Shown: positions 8,240 to 17,888 of the stretch, piece after piece
Layout of the letters: every line of letters starts with the position of its first letter
Numbering within the stretch: position 1 is the stretch's first letter
Source: Ruegeria haliotis
Lineage (GTDB): Bacteria; Pseudomonadota; Alphaproteobacteria; Rhodobacterales; Rhodobacteraceae
Direction: 5' to 3'
Assembly (NCBI RefSeq): GCF_013377785.1
Contig: NZ_JABXWT010000002.1
Span: 269,515-333,514, forward strand
DNA length: 64,000 nt
Program-made: the position numbers and the translations under genes
The notes under the pieces: model-generated
Databases searched by the model: none
The model's input: the letters and a program-made list of their open reading frames with translations, nothing else
Told to the model about the DNA's origin: nothing

Positions 8240-10969
8240 GTGAGCGATACGCCAGAAATTCCTGAAAACATGGATGAAACCCCACCAGAGCGCCCCGTTT
8301 ACGACGGCCCGACGGTCTCCATCGAATCTGAAATGCGCACGTCCTATCTGGACTATGCGATGTCGGTCATCGTCAGCCGCGCGATCCCCGATCTGCGCGA
8401 CGGGCTGAAGCCGGTGCACCGGCGCATCCTGTACGCGATGTACGAGACCGGGAATACACACGACAAATCCTATCGCAAATCGGCGCGTCCGGTTGGCGAT
8501 GTGATGGGTAAATATCACCCGCATGGGGACTCGGCCATCTATGATGCATTGGTGCGGATGGCGCAGGATTTCTCGATGTCGCTGCCGCTGTTGGATGGTC
8601 AGGGCAACTTTGGGTCGATGGACGGCGATAACCCGGCGGCCATGCGTTATACCGAAGTGCGGATGGATAAGCCCGCCGCATCCCTGCTGGCGGATATTGA
8701 AAAAGACACTGTCGATTTTCAGGACAACTACGACGGCAAAGACCAAGAGCCGACCGTCCTGCCCGCCCGCTTCCCGAACATGCTGGTCAACGGTGCCGGT
8801 GGAATCGCGGTCGGTATGGCGACGAACATCCCGCCGCATAATTTGGGCGAAGTGATTGATGCCACTCTGGCGCTTATTGACGATCCGGACCTGACATCCG
8901 AACAACTGATCGAATACGTACCCGGCCCTGACTTCCCCACTGGCGGTGTTATGTTGGGCCGCACGGGCGCACGTAAGGCCTATCTTGAGGGACGTGGTAG
9001 CGTCATCATTCGGTCCAAGACGCGAGTCGAAGAAATCCGCAAGGACCGCTATGCCATTGTTGTGGACGAGATCCCCTACCAGGTGAACAAAGCCTCGATG
9101 ATCGAAAAGATCGCCGAGGCGGTTCGTGAAAAGCGGATCGAAGGCGTTGCCCACGTGCAAGACGAATCCGACCGCAACGGTGTACGTGTCGTGGTTGAAT
9201 TAAAGCGTGATGCGACGCCCGAAGTGGTGTTGAACCAATTGTTCCGCTTCTCGCCGATGCAAACCTATTTCGGCTGCAACATGCTGGCGCTGAATGGTGG
9301 TCGACCGGAACAGTTGACACTGCGCAGGTTCCTGACCTCGTTCATCGATTTCCGCGAAGATGTCGTCGCCCGCCGCACAGCATACCTGCTGCGCAAAGCG
9401 CGCGAACGCAGCCACATTCTGTGTGGTCTGGCGGTGGCTGTAACCAATATTGACGAAATCGTTGCAACGATCCGGCAATCCGCTGATGCGTCCGAGGCGC
9501 GCGAAAAGCTGATGACCCGACGCTGGCCCGCTCAGCCAATTCTACAATATATCGCGCTGATCGATGATCCGACCCATACAGCGAATGAGGATGGCACTTA
9601 TAACCTGTCTGAAACTCAGGCCCGCGCCATTCTTGAGCTGCGGTTGCAGCGCCTGACACAGATCGGTGTGAAAGAAGTCACCGACGAGCTGGAAGAACTG
9701 GCCGGTAAGATCAAGGAATACCTTGAAATTCTGGGGTCGCGCGAACGCATCATGACCATCATCGGCGATGAGCTGCGCGAGGTGCGCGATCAGTTCGCCG
9801 TGCCCCGCCGCACCGAGATCGTCGACTGGTCCGGTGACATGGACGACGAGGATCTGATCGAGCGTGAGGATATGGTCGTAACGGTCACCTCGGGCGGCTA
9901 CATCAAGCGGACTCCTCTGGGCGATTTCCGTGCGCAAAAGCGTGGCGGCAAAGGCATTTCGGGGATGCAGACCAAGGAAGAGGATGTTGTTACCAACCTC
10001 TTCGTGGCCAACACCCATACGCAGCTGTTGTTCTTCACCACGGATGGGATGGTGTACAAGCTTAAGACTTGGCGCCTGCCGCAGTCGGGGCGCACCGGTA
10101 AGGGCAAGGCAATCGTCAACATCCTGCCGATCCCGACAGGTGTGTCGATCGCGGCGATCATGCCGGTGGATGTGCCGGATGAGGAATGGGAAAACCTGCA
10201 GATTGTCTTCGCCACAAGTGCCGGAGACGTTCGCCGCAATGCGCTGAGCGATTTCACCAACGTCAAGCGTAACGGCAAGATCGCCATGGACCTGCCCGAA
10301 GGGGTCGAGATGGTCAACGCGCGCATCTGTTCCGAAGATGACGACGTCATGCTGGTGACGAATTCCGGCCGGGCGATCCGCTTCCAGACCACTGATGTGC
10401 GTGTCTTCAAGGGTCGCAAATCCACCGGCGTCCGAGGCATCAGGTTGTCGAACGGCGACCGTGTCGTATCCATGTCGGTAATCCGCCATTTCGAGGCAAC
10501 CTCGGACGAGCGCGCGGCTTACCTCAAGATGCGCCGCGCCGTGGCCGGGTTGGCCGACGATGCCGAAGGGTCGGATGAAGAGGCCAACGAACTGGCCACG
10601 ATCAGCCAGGAACGCTATGCCGAGATGTCAGCGGCCGAGAACCTGATCCTGACAATCTCGGCGGGCGGCTCGGGCAAGCTGAGCTCCAGCCACGACTATC
10701 CGGTACGCGGGCGCGGTGGCATGGGCGTGGCCGCCATGGACAAGGCGATGCGCGGCGGAGAGCTGGTTGCTTCGTTCCCGGTCGAGATCGACGACCAGAT
10801 CATGCTGGCCACCTCCAAAGGTCAATCGATCCGGGTGCCGGTGGATGGCATTTCCTTCCGGTCGCGGTCCGCTGGTGGGGTTAAAGTCTTCAACACCGGC
10901 AAGGGTGAAGTGGTCGTCAGTGTTGCGTGGATTGCCGATCAAGGCGACGAAGAAGACGCTGAAGAGTAG
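8240..10969 (+). CDS. gyrA: DNA gyrase subunit A
   Basis: The 909-residue type II topoisomerase subunit breaks and rejoins DNA and, with GyrB, introduces negative supercoils. The N-terminal breakage domain holds the catalytic tyrosine Y137 (AAMRYTE). The C-terminal beta-propeller has the GyrA box variant QKRGGKG near residue 565, which separates it from ParC. The quinolone region [10 protein letters not shown] keeps Ser98 and Asp102, the residues equivalent to S83 and D87 in E. coli, so no common resistance change is seen. The start is GTG at 8240 with a poor ribosome site; ATG at 8270 is the alternative. An acidic linker occurs near residue 770. A hairpin terminator follows at 10992. Confidence 0.97.
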   Translation: MSDTPEIPENMDETPPERPVYDGPTVSIESEMRTSYLDYAMSVIVSRAIPDLRDGLKPVHRRILYAMYETGNTHDKSYRKSARPVGDVMGKYHPHGDSAIYDALVRMAQDFSMSLPLLDGQGNFGSMDGDNPAAMRYTEVRMDKPAASLLADIEKDTVDFQDNYDGKDQEPTVLPARFPNMLVNGAGGIAVGMATNIPPHNLGEVIDATLALIDDPDLTSEQLIEYVPGPDFPTGGVMLGRTGARKAYLEGRGSVIIRSKTRVEEIRKDRYAIVVDEIPYQVNKASMIEKIAEAVREKRIEGVAHVQDESDRNGVRVVVELKRDATPEVVLNQLFRFSPMQTYFGCNMLALNGGRPEQLTLRRFLTSFIDFREDVVARRTAYLLRKARERSHILCGLAVAVTNIDEIVATIRQSADASEAREKLMTRRWPAQPILQYIALIDDPTHTANEDGTYNLSETQARAILELRLQRLTQIGVKEVTDELEELAGKIKEYLEILGSRERIMTIIGDELREVRDQFAVPRRTEIVDWSGDMDDEDLIEREDMVVTVTSGGYIKRTPLGDFRAQKRGGKGISGMQTKEEDVVTNLFVANTHTQLLFFTTDGMVYKLKTWRLPQSGRTGKGKAIVNILPIPTGVSIAAIMPVDVPDEEWENLQIVFATSAGDVRRNALSDFTNVKRNGKIAMDLPEGVEMVNARICSEDDDVMLVTNSGRAIRFQTTDVRVFKGRKSTGVRGIRLSNGDRVVSMSVIRHFEATSDERAAYLKMRRAVAGLADDAEGSDEEANELATISQERYAEMSAAENLILTISAGGSGKLSSSHDYPVRGRGGMGVAAMDKAMRGGELVASFPVEIDDQIMLATSKGQSIRVPVDGISFRSRSAGGVKVFNTGKGEVVVSVAWIADQGDEEDAEE

Positions 10970-10991
10970 ACCTCTGATCAAATCGAATTAC

Positions 10992-11024
10992 AAAGGCGTC
11001 GGGTGTATCATCCGGCGCCTTTGC
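10992..11024 (+). terminator. Hairpin terminator after gyrA
   Basis: AAAGGCGTCGG (10992-11002) pairs with CCGGCGCCTTT (11012-11022) with one G-T pair, followed by a short T-poor tail. It lies 23 bases after the gyrA stop and before the convergent gene ending at 11033, so it may serve both strands. Confidence 0.75.
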
Positions 11025-11032
11025 GTTTCAGG

Positions 11033-12292
11033 TTAGCGGGTACCGGTCAACAAATCCTCAACCGCCCAGAGCCTGTCCTGCCCCCAGATACTACGCCCTC
11101 CGACACGAAAACTTGGCACGCCCCATAAACCAATTTCCTGCAGATGGTCTTGATTGGCAGTGATCCGCGATAGCCACCCCGTGGCATTCAGATCTGCCTG
11201 CGCATCCTTCCAGATCAACCCCGCCCTTCTGACGATTTTCGACAAACCTTGATCCGTTGCCGCGTTAAGTCCGTCGGCCCAGACACCAGACATGAACGCC
11301 GCACAAAACTCTGGCAACAACCCTTGGCCTTCTGCAAAGTCCAACAGAGCATATCCACGCTCAACTCCTTTGCCCAACGGATCGCAAATGCGACCGAAGG
11401 GAATCTCCATCCGCCGTGCCTCGCGCGCACAATCCTTCAGAATGTACGAGGACTTTAACGAGGGAACTGGCAACCCACGCATCAACATTGGCAAAACAGG
11501 CCGCAGGATCAATTTGGCATTATGGCGACATGTCAGATCTCGAATGCGATCAAAGGCCAAATAGGAATACGGGCTTCGGAACGAGAAAAAGAACTCGACC
11601 TGACGACCTTCCTCAAAAGCGTTTTCCGCCTGCAGTCTAGGAACAGGTACAATCGGTGATACGCGTTCACCTAATCCGGCCTGCTGCAATCTGCTCTCAA
11701 GATAGTGCAGGCGATCTACACCCCAGTACCATTCCCCGGCGTATTGGAACGTGCCCCCCAGATAATGCCCGGCAGCGGCCAACGCCCTGTCTCCGGCGTT
11801 CATGACATTCGATGGGTCGACCTCTGGCATTGATGGCAAATCTGAACCTGACCATAAATCGCTGCTCACTTGCCTTGCGATAGTCGCAAAATCCGGGCAT
11901 GAAATTCCGGCCGCCAATATGCGTTCGGCCTGAGATATCGCCTCGACATTGGGTTTCGATATTTTCGGCGACGGCATGTCGAACCGTTTTGCCAACTGCA
12001 TCACGTCGCGTATTGCGTTGTCGTGGTAGGCCTTGGGGTCGGGTAAGGCGTCAGATGGCGGGCCTGATATCAGGTAAGGGCGAAGCTCCACTTTGTATCT
12101 GCGCTGAAACTCAACCAAAACCTGGCTGGTCAGGTAGCAATACGGGTCAGAAACATCGTGGAAGTACCGTACGATGTGCGGTTCTCGCCTGACACGCCGC
12201 TTCAACTCCTGCGCTTGCCTGCGCGCCGTTAGCAAACCGCGGCTCGTCAGTATGGCCGCGATATGAGGTTTCACATATGTCTCAAAGGGCAA
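11033..12292 (-). CDS. Tandem DsbA-fold protein (2-hydroxychromene-2-carboxylate isomerase-like)
   Basis: The 419-residue protein contains two thioredoxin-fold DsbA-like halves. The first begins near residue 40 (YFHDVSDPYCYL) and the second near residue 230 (FFFSFRSPYSYLAFDRI). The ending GVPSFRVGGRSIWGQDRL is typical of HCCA isomerase and glutathione transferase kappa relatives. Neither half has a CxxC pair, so a disulfide oxidase role is unlikely; a glutathione-dependent isomerase or transferase is more likely. The start TTG at 12292 has GGAG seven bases upstream. No signal peptide is evident. Single-domain members are about 200 residues, so this is a duplication or fusion. Confidence 0.7.
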   Translation of the reverse strand: MPFETYVKPHIAAILTSRGLLTARRQAQELKRRVRREPHIVRYFHDVSDPYCYLTSQVLVEFQRRYKVELRPYLISGPPSDALPDPKAYHDNAIRDVMQLAKRFDMPSPKISKPNVEAISQAERILAAGISCPDFATIARQVSSDLWSGSDLPSMPEVDPSNVMNAGDRALAAAGHYLGGTFQYAGEWYWGVDRLHYLESRLQQAGLGERVSPIVPVPRLQAENAFEEGRQVEFFFSFRSPYSYLAFDRIRDLTCRHNAKLILRPVLPMLMRGLPVPSLKSSYILKDCAREARRMEIPFGRICDPLGKGVERGYALLDFAEGQGLLPEFCAAFMSGVWADGLNAATDQGLSKIVRRAGLIWKDAQADLNATGWLSRITANQDHLQEIGLWGVPSFRVGGRSIWGQDRLWAVEDLLTGTR

Positions 12293-12387
12293 GGCTGTGC
12301 TCCGGCGTTCTGATGCCAGAGCACCTTAGCCACACTGTTGCCTAATGCCATGTGCTAACACAACAATGTGACGGGCGAAGTCACCTG

Positions 12388-13857
12388 TCAAAGACCGTAA
12401 AGAGCCCCGAACTTGCGTTCAAGATATGCCAATAGTGGTTCGGGCCCCGGCTCAACTCCACTGGCCCGCCGGATGATTTCGCGCGGGGCATAAAGCCCAC
12501 CGTGCTGCTGTACATTTTCACGCAACCAGCCGGTTGCGCACGAAGTGTCACCCGCTGCAAGCTGTTTTTCCAGGTCAGGAACCGCATCGCGCAACGCCTG
12601 ATAGAGGCATCCTGCGTAAACGTTGCCCAAGGAATAGGTCGGGAAGTAACCGAACAGGCCGACGGACCAATGCACATCCTGCAAGCATCCGTTCGAAGGC
12701 TTGTCGACCGCATAGCCAAAGTCGGCTTTGAACCGATCATTCCACGCGGCTTCCAGATCTCTCACCTGCAGATCGCCCGCCATCAGAGCGCGCTCCAGAT
12801 CAAAGCGCAGCATGATGTGCAGGTTGTATTGCACCTCATCCGCCTCGGTCCGGATATAGCCATTATGGACCCGGTTCACCGTCGCATAAAAGGTATCGGC
12901 ATCGGCAATGCCGAAATCACCAAACACATCAATCATTTGCCCGTAGAGCCAGCCGGTAAAGGCGCGGGACCGGCCCAGTTGGTTTTCGTAAATCCGGCTT
13001 TGGCTTTCATGCACGCCCATCGACACGCCACAGCCCAGCGGTGTCAGCGCAAAGGACGGGTTGATCCCCTGTTCGTATGCGGCGTGGCCGACCTCGTGAA
13101 TGGTGGAATAAAAGCAATTGAAAGGATCAGTCTCGTTGGTGCGGGTTGTGATCCGCACGTCCGAGCCGCTGCCAGAGCTGAACGGGTGCACCGCTTTGTC
13201 CACCCGCCCCCGGGTCAGATCATAGCCAAACGTGGTTGCCAGTTTCTGGGACAGGCGCATTTGGTCCGTTTCATTGAATGCTCTCTCCAACGCTTGCGGA
13301 GCCGGTCTGTCCAGAACGGCTGCCCGCAACGCAACCAGTCGAGGGCGCATTTCATCAAAGATCGCGGCAATCTGGGAACCAGTCGTATAGGGCTCGTAAT
13401 CCTCGACCATGGCGTCGTAGATATTCCCGCCCTGAGCCAGCGCCGCGCCCTCTTCACGCTTCAGCGCCACCACCTCTTCCAGCACCGGCAGGAAGGCGGT
13501 TACATCCTCATCCGCCCGTGCCTGCGCCCACTTTCCCTGCGCCGTCGAAGTAACGCGCGCGATGGCTTTGGCCAGATCAGCAGGCACTTTGATGGTTCGT
13601 TCATAGGACCGGCGGATCTCACGCACCTGAGCCTGCCCTGCCTCGCATCCGGGTTCGGCCTGATCCAGCCATTCTGCGACCTTTGGGTCTGACCGGCGCG
13701 CGTGCAAGACGGACTCGATCGCTGCCATCTCTTCGGCGCGCTGAGGCGCTGCGCCGCGCGGCATCACGGTTTCCTGATCCCAGCCCAGCCGCCCGGCAAT
13801 CTGTCCAAGAGCGGACGTTTCACGCTGATAGGCCATCAGGTCGTCAAATGCAGTCAT
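12388..13857 (-). CDS. M32 family metallocarboxypeptidase
   Basis: The 489-residue protein is a zinc carboxypeptidase of the Taq/Pfu family, releasing C-terminal residues from peptides in the cytoplasm. It shows DPFNCFYSTIHEVGHAAYEQG with the HExxH zinc motif near residue 251, then GVHESQSRIYENQLGRS and IRTEADEVQYNLHI, all family hallmarks. The ATG at 13857 with GGAG nine bases upstream is preferred over a TTG ten codons earlier. It begins four bases after the ctaA stop, so the two are probably cotranscribed. Confidence 0.93.
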   Translation of the reverse strand: MTAFDDLMAYQRETSALGQIAGRLGWDQETVMPRGAAPQRAEEMAAIESVLHARRSDPKVAEWLDQAEPGCEAGQAQVREIRRSYERTIKVPADLAKAIARVTSTAQGKWAQARADEDVTAFLPVLEEVVALKREEGAALAQGGNIYDAMVEDYEPYTTGSQIAAIFDEMRPRLVALRAAVLDRPAPQALERAFNETDQMRLSQKLATTFGYDLTRGRVDKAVHPFSSGSGSDVRITTRTNETDPFNCFYSTIHEVGHAAYEQGINPSFALTPLGCGVSMGVHESQSRIYENQLGRSRAFTGWLYGQMIDVFGDFGIADADTFYATVNRVHNGYIRTEADEVQYNLHIMLRFDLERALMAGDLQVRDLEAAWNDRFKADFGYAVDKPSNGCLQDVHWSVGLFGYFPTYSLGNVYAGCLYQALRDAVPDLEKQLAAGDTSCATGWLRENVQQHGGLYAPREIIRRASGVEPGPEPLLAYLERKFGALYGL

Positions 13858-13861
13858 CGGG

Positions 13862-15007
13862 TCAAGCTCCACGAAGTGAGGTTGCAATGGGATAGGCGGT
13901 CAGGAAACGGGCACGCAGGATCAGCGTCCAGACAACGACCGCAAGGAATTGGTGGAAGATAGCGATCTGCCAAGGAGCGGCATAGACCACGGTCAAGATC
14001 CCGACCACAACTTGCAGCGACAGGGCGGCAAACGCGACATTGAACGCAAACCGGGTCTGCGGATGCGCACTGGTGTTGCCACGTCGCCAGACAATGACAC
14101 CGAAGGCAAACAGCAGATAGCCGGCGCAGCGGTGAATGAATTGAACCAGACCGGGGCTTTCAAAGAAATTCCGCCACATCGGTTCCAGCACTGTCGCATC
14201 CGGTGGCAGGATCTGCCCGCCGATCAAAGGCCAGTCGGTGTAAGACCGACCAGCGTCGATCCCGGCGACGAGAGCACCAATGAGTATTTGTAAAAAGGCG
14301 AAGTGCATTAACCCGGTCGACAGTGAGAACAGCTTTGCCTCCTTGGCGCGTCGGGCCTGCATCAGGTCACGCTCTTGGCGCCCCAACATGAAGATATACC
14401 ACGCCAGGAACCCAAGGATCACAAAAGCCAAACCCAAATGGGTTGCCAGACGATAGCTGGCCACGGCGGTCATCCCCTCACCCTCGGTGACGCCCGAGGC
14501 GACCATCCACCAACCAACAGCGCCTTGGACACCGCCCAAAACACCCGGGATCAGCAGTTTGCCCGTCCATCCGGTCGGGATCTTCCGTGCAACCAGAAAA
14601 CCGAAGAAGCCGATCGCCCAGACCAAACCGATCACCCGGCCCAGTTGCCGGTGGCCCCATTCCCACCAGTAGATAGACTTGAAATCATCCAACTCCATCC
14701 ACTGGTTCTGAATACGCCACTGGTCGATTTCTTTGTACTTGTCGAACTCGGCCTGCCAGTCCACCTCGGTTAACGGGGGGATGGCCCCGGTGATCGGACG
14801 CCATTCGGTGATCGAAAGCCCGCTGTCGGTCAGACGGGTCAACCCACCAACGACAATCATAACAACGACCAGCGCGAACAGGATCATCAGCCAGACGCGA
14901 ATAGCCTGACGGGCGCCACCGCGCCCCTTGTCGATCATACCCGTCTGAACAGCCTGTTTTTTTTCAGTGTCTGAGACGTCCTCGAAGATGCTGCGCTTAC
15001 CGCTCAT
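13862..15007 (-). CDS. ctaA: Heme A synthase (COX15/CtaA)
   Basis: The 381-residue membrane enzyme oxidises the methyl group of heme O to make heme A for aa3-type cytochrome oxidase. After a 35-residue cytoplasmic start there are about eight membrane segments. Motifs include GGLTRLTDSGLSITEWRPI near residue 60, WWEWGHRQLGR near 120, RLATHLGLAFVILG near 190 and IHRCAGYLLF near 280, supplying the conserved heme-binding histidines. The ATG follows AGAGGACAGC. It reads into the M32 peptidase gene. Confidence 0.95.
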   Translation of the reverse strand: MSGKRSIFEDVSDTEKKQAVQTGMIDKGRGGARQAIRVWLMILFALVVVMIVVGGLTRLTDSGLSITEWRPITGAIPPLTEVDWQAEFDKYKEIDQWRIQNQWMELDDFKSIYWWEWGHRQLGRVIGLVWAIGFFGFLVARKIPTGWTGKLLIPGVLGGVQGAVGWWMVASGVTEGEGMTAVASYRLATHLGLAFVILGFLAWYIFMLGRQERDLMQARRAKEAKLFSLSTGLMHFAFLQILIGALVAGIDAGRSYTDWPLIGGQILPPDATVLEPMWRNFFESPGLVQFIHRCAGYLLFAFGVIVWRRGNTSAHPQTRFAFNVAFAALSLQVVVGILTVVYAAPWQIAIFHQFLAVVVWTLILRARFLTAYPIATSLRGA

Positions 15008-15069
15008 GCTGTCCTCTTGTGCCTTGGATTTCGTCGCAAGCTAGGGCCATGGAGTGCCAAGGTCCAGCC

Positions 15070-15813
15070 TCAGCCCCGATCCTTCCACCGGACCATCTGC
15101 CGCATGACCCCGTGCATCATCTGCACATCCGCCCGGGTCATTCGCATCCGAGACCAAAGATTGCGCAGATTTACCTTCATGCCTTCGGCTTTTTCGGGCG
15201 GGTAAAAGAACCCGGCCTCGTCCAACCGGTCCTCGTAATGCTCGACCAGTTTCTCGACCTCGATCCCCGTGGCCCAGTCGCCCTTTCCCAAATCCGTAGC
15301 CTCGTGCACCACATCACCGGACTGCCGCATCCACTCATACGCCGTCAGCAAGACGCACTGGCCGAGGTTGAGCGAGGCATATTCGGGATTCACCGGAACC
15401 GAGATGATGGCATTGGCCTTGGCGATATCCTCATTCTCCAGCCCTGCACGTTCGGGGCCAAACAAGACCGCGACCTGCTCTCCCGCCGCGATTTTCTCGG
15501 CTGCAAGCTGCATGGCGTGCTCGGGGCTATAAACCGGTTTGGTCAACCCTCGCTGCCGGGCGGTCGTGGCAAAGACAAAAGTCCGGTCACCCAATGCCCC
15601 GGCGAGATCATCGAACAGTTGCGCTTCGTCCAGCAACCGGCCCGCCCCGCTGGACATCGCCACAGCCTTGGGGTTCGGCCACCCGTCGCGCGGCGCCACA
15701 ATCCGCATCCGGTCCAGACCGAAATTCCACATCGCCCGCGCGGCGGCACCGATATTCTCGCCCATCTGCGGGCGCACAAGCACAAAGGACGGCTGGGATG
15801 TATCGCTGGGCAT
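15070..15813 (-). CDS. trmJ: tRNA (cytidine/uridine-32-2'-O)-methyltransferase TrmJ
   Basis: The 247-residue SPOUT methyltransferase would methylate the ribose at position 32 of tRNA with SAM. It has the N-terminal FVLVRPQMGENIGAAARAM, the knot motif LFGPERAGLENEDI near 140 and ISVPVNPEYASLNLGQC near 160. A C-terminal helical extension of about 75 residues is typical of TrmJ. The ATG is preceded by GGAGTGACCG. It lies 62 bases upstream of ctaA on the same strand. Confidence 0.9.
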   Translation of the reverse strand: MPSDTSQPSFVLVRPQMGENIGAAARAMWNFGLDRMRIVAPRDGWPNPKAVAMSSGAGRLLDEAQLFDDLAGALGDRTFVFATTARQRGLTKPVYSPEHAMQLAAEKIAAGEQVAVLFGPERAGLENEDIAKANAIISVPVNPEYASLNLGQCVLLTAYEWMRQSGDVVHEATDLGKGDWATGIEVEKLVEHYEDRLDEAGFFYPPEKAEGMKVNLRNLWSRMRMTRADVQMMHGVMRQMVRWKDRG

Positions 15814-15966
15814 CGGTCACTCCAAAAGTTCCGCCTGCTCTAATCCTCTGTCCGACGCAGAGCAAGCCGTCGTAGCTGCCAAAAACCGCAGCTGAGGGCA
15901 TAAAAGTTTGCTTCCCCGCCGCAATCCGCTAAACCGCGCAAAAGACTGAAAGCGAAGGACGCGCCG

Positions 15967-16587
15967 ATGGACACCCCCGAGCAGCCGCAAATTTACCTGA
16001 TCACACCGCCAACCATCACGTTGAGCAGTTTCCCCAACCAGTTGGCCCGTGTTCTGGACGGGGCCGAGATTGCCTGCATTCGCCTCGCTTTGGCAGGCAA
16101 TGACGAAGACGCCATCGCACGCGCCGCGGATGCTTGCCGCGAAGTGGCCCATGCGCGAGATGTGGCGTTGGTGATTTCGAACCATGTTTTGCTGGCGCAA
16201 AAGCTTGGCCTCGACGGTGTGCATTTGGACGATGGCGCGCGCTCGGTTCGCGCAGCCCGCAAGGAACTGGGCGCAGATGCCATCGTCGGCAGTTTCTGCG
16301 GCGTCTCTAACCATGACGGCATGTCTGCGGGTGAGGCTGGCGTGGACTATGTGGCCTTTGGCCCGGTGGGCGCCTCATCGCTGGGCGACGGTACGCTGGC
16401 TGAAATGGATCTGTTCCAGTGGTGGTCCGAGGTGATCGAAGTCCCGGTCGTCGCCGAAGGTGGTTTGACTGCCGATTTGATCCGCGACCTAAGCCCCCGC
16501 ACTGATTTCTTCGGTATCGGAGATGAAATCTGGTCCAGTGAAGACCCCTTGGGCACCCTGAAAACGCTCTTGTCCGCCCTACCCTAA
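15967..16587 (+). CDS. ThiE-like TIM-barrel protein, active site diverged
   Basis: The 206-residue protein has the layout of thiamine-phosphate synthase/TenI: QIYLITPP at the start, GLDGVHLDDG near 80, GSFCGVSNHDGMSAGEAGVDYVAFGPVG near 105-130 and VPVVAEGGLT near 165. Several synthase residues are changed: the QxRxK pyrimidine motif reads CIRLALAG, and the IND loop reads ISNHV. It may therefore not condense HMP-pyrophosphate with thiazole phosphate. The ATG follows AAGGA by seven bases. No other thiamine gene is nearby. Confidence 0.7.
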   Translation: MDTPEQPQIYLITPPTITLSSFPNQLARVLDGAEIACIRLALAGNDEDAIARAADACREVAHARDVALVISNHVLLAQKLGLDGVHLDDGARSVRAARKELGADAIVGSFCGVSNHDGMSAGEAGVDYVAFGPVGASSLGDGTLAEMDLFQWWSEVIEVPVVAEGGLTADLIRDLSPRTDFFGIGDEIWSSEDPLGTLKTLLSALP

Positions 16588-17717
16588 GTCATCAACCAGG
16601 GTTCGACCATCCAATATACGCCGACACCAGCGATTATCATCGAGGCCAGAACAGAAATCCGGCCTCGCAGCCGGTGCGATCGGCCAGAGACCAGTACTGC
16701 GACGCCAAACGCCGCACAGGCCACCGCGCACAACGTCGCTATGACCCCAGCCCCGAACCCCAGAACGGCTTGGGGTATGTGGTCCGGGGGCGCTCCGATC
16801 GCAGTCAGAACGAAGGACAAGCCGATCCCCTGCAGCGCCCCAACGGCACATACGGTCAGTAACCGCCAGACCTGAAGTCGCCGCGAGATCAGATTCCACA
16901 GCGCCAGAACGACGATAGCCATGGTCAGGGACTGCGTCACAACCGGTCGTGGAACGGTGACGGCCTCTGACATGCCCAATCCCAAACCGATCACAACGCC
17001 CAGAGACAATAACAGCAATTGAGCCACAAGCGGACGCACGTGCAGCGACAAGAATACCAGCACCAGCGCCAGCAAGACCTGTTTTGGGCTGTTTGGAAGG
17101 ATTTGCGTCACCCCTTTTGGGAAAAACGCCTGTAGGGTTTGCTGCGTGCTCAGCGCGGCTCCGCCGTATAAGGGGATTGAAGGGCTGGTTTCTCCAGCAG
17201 CAAGATACCCGGTATAGGGGGCCGAAGCGCGTTGTTGCCGTAGAACCACCGGCCCGAAGCCTTCAGGCCATCTCAGGCGCAGGGTGGACGCGCCTTTCGG
17301 TATCGGCCCTGCCAGCAAGAGTTTTGAAACCCGCACCGTCTGAAGATCACCTGTAACGGGAATGCGAATACCCTCATAGGACAAGGCAACTACCCCCCCA
17401 GCCTCGACCTGCAGGCTTTGCTTCCAGGTCTGCACAAACTCTTTCACTTGCGGCTCCAGTTCCGACGACACCAGGGCGCGCAAGTCTTTGTATTGCTGGT
17501 TGCCCTCAGTAGAGGACGGGTCGACCCCGGCCAGAAACGCCTCGGCGTTCAGGCTGATCTCTAGAAACAGAGTGTCAGATTTGATCCAAAAATCGATAAT
17601 TGTCGGAGCTGGAGACTGGGCCGCTCCTTGTCCGGGCAGCAACGTCATGACAGCGACAAAACTCAAGAGACAGAATTTGAGGCGGTGGAGGATGGCCAAA
17701 ATGACACCACGGCTCAT
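16584..17717 (-). CDS. HupE/UreJ_2-like membrane protein with signal peptide
   Basis: The 377-residue protein has an N-terminal signal segment ending near AAQS, an extracytoplasmic domain of about 180 residues, then about six membrane helices from residue 220. The layout is that of HupE/UreJ_2 proteins. The metal-like signature at the first helix, normally GxxHILxGxDHLLF, reads GVTQILPNSPKQVLLAL, so both histidines and the aspartate are lost. I take the ATG at 17717 because the signal peptide begins there; no strong ribosome site is visible. It overlaps the ThiE-like gene tail-to-tail by four bases. Function unknown. Confidence 0.6.
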   Translation of the reverse strand: MSRGVILAILHRLKFCLLSFVAVMTLLPGQGAAQSPAPTIIDFWIKSDTLFLEISLNAEAFLAGVDPSSTEGNQQYKDLRALVSSELEPQVKEFVQTWKQSLQVEAGGVVALSYEGIRIPVTGDLQTVRVSKLLLAGPIPKGASTLRLRWPEGFGPVVLRQQRASAPYTGYLAAGETSPSIPLYGGAALSTQQTLQAFFPKGVTQILPNSPKQVLLALVLVFLSLHVRPLVAQLLLLSLGVVIGLGLGMSEAVTVPRPVVTQSLTMAIVVLALWNLISRRLQVWRLLTVCAVGALQGIGLSFVLTAIGAPPDHIPQAVLGFGAGVIATLCAVACAAFGVAVLVSGRSHRLRGRISVLASMIIAGVGVYWMVEPWLMT

Positions 17718-17888
17718 GCGAAAAACTCTACAAGATAAATCAAAACACCAATCATCTGCTTTGATAGTCTGGCTGAATGAAAGGAATGGCAAGCCAAAAG
17801 GACGCTGCACGTTCGTCCCGTTCGGGAATCTCTGTTGGCGTTAACGTTCCCACTTGCACGGCCATCGGGGCTGCGGCATGACTGCACA

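Noticed and set aside
8120..9160. 346-residue open frame on the minus strand opposite gyrA
   Set aside because: It lies inside gyrA, has no recognisable domain and no ribosome site. Long antisense frames are expected in GC-rich coding DNA.
12502..13692. 396-residue plus-strand frame opposite the M32 peptidase
   Set aside because: The minus-strand gene has the zinc motif and family landmarks; this frame has none.
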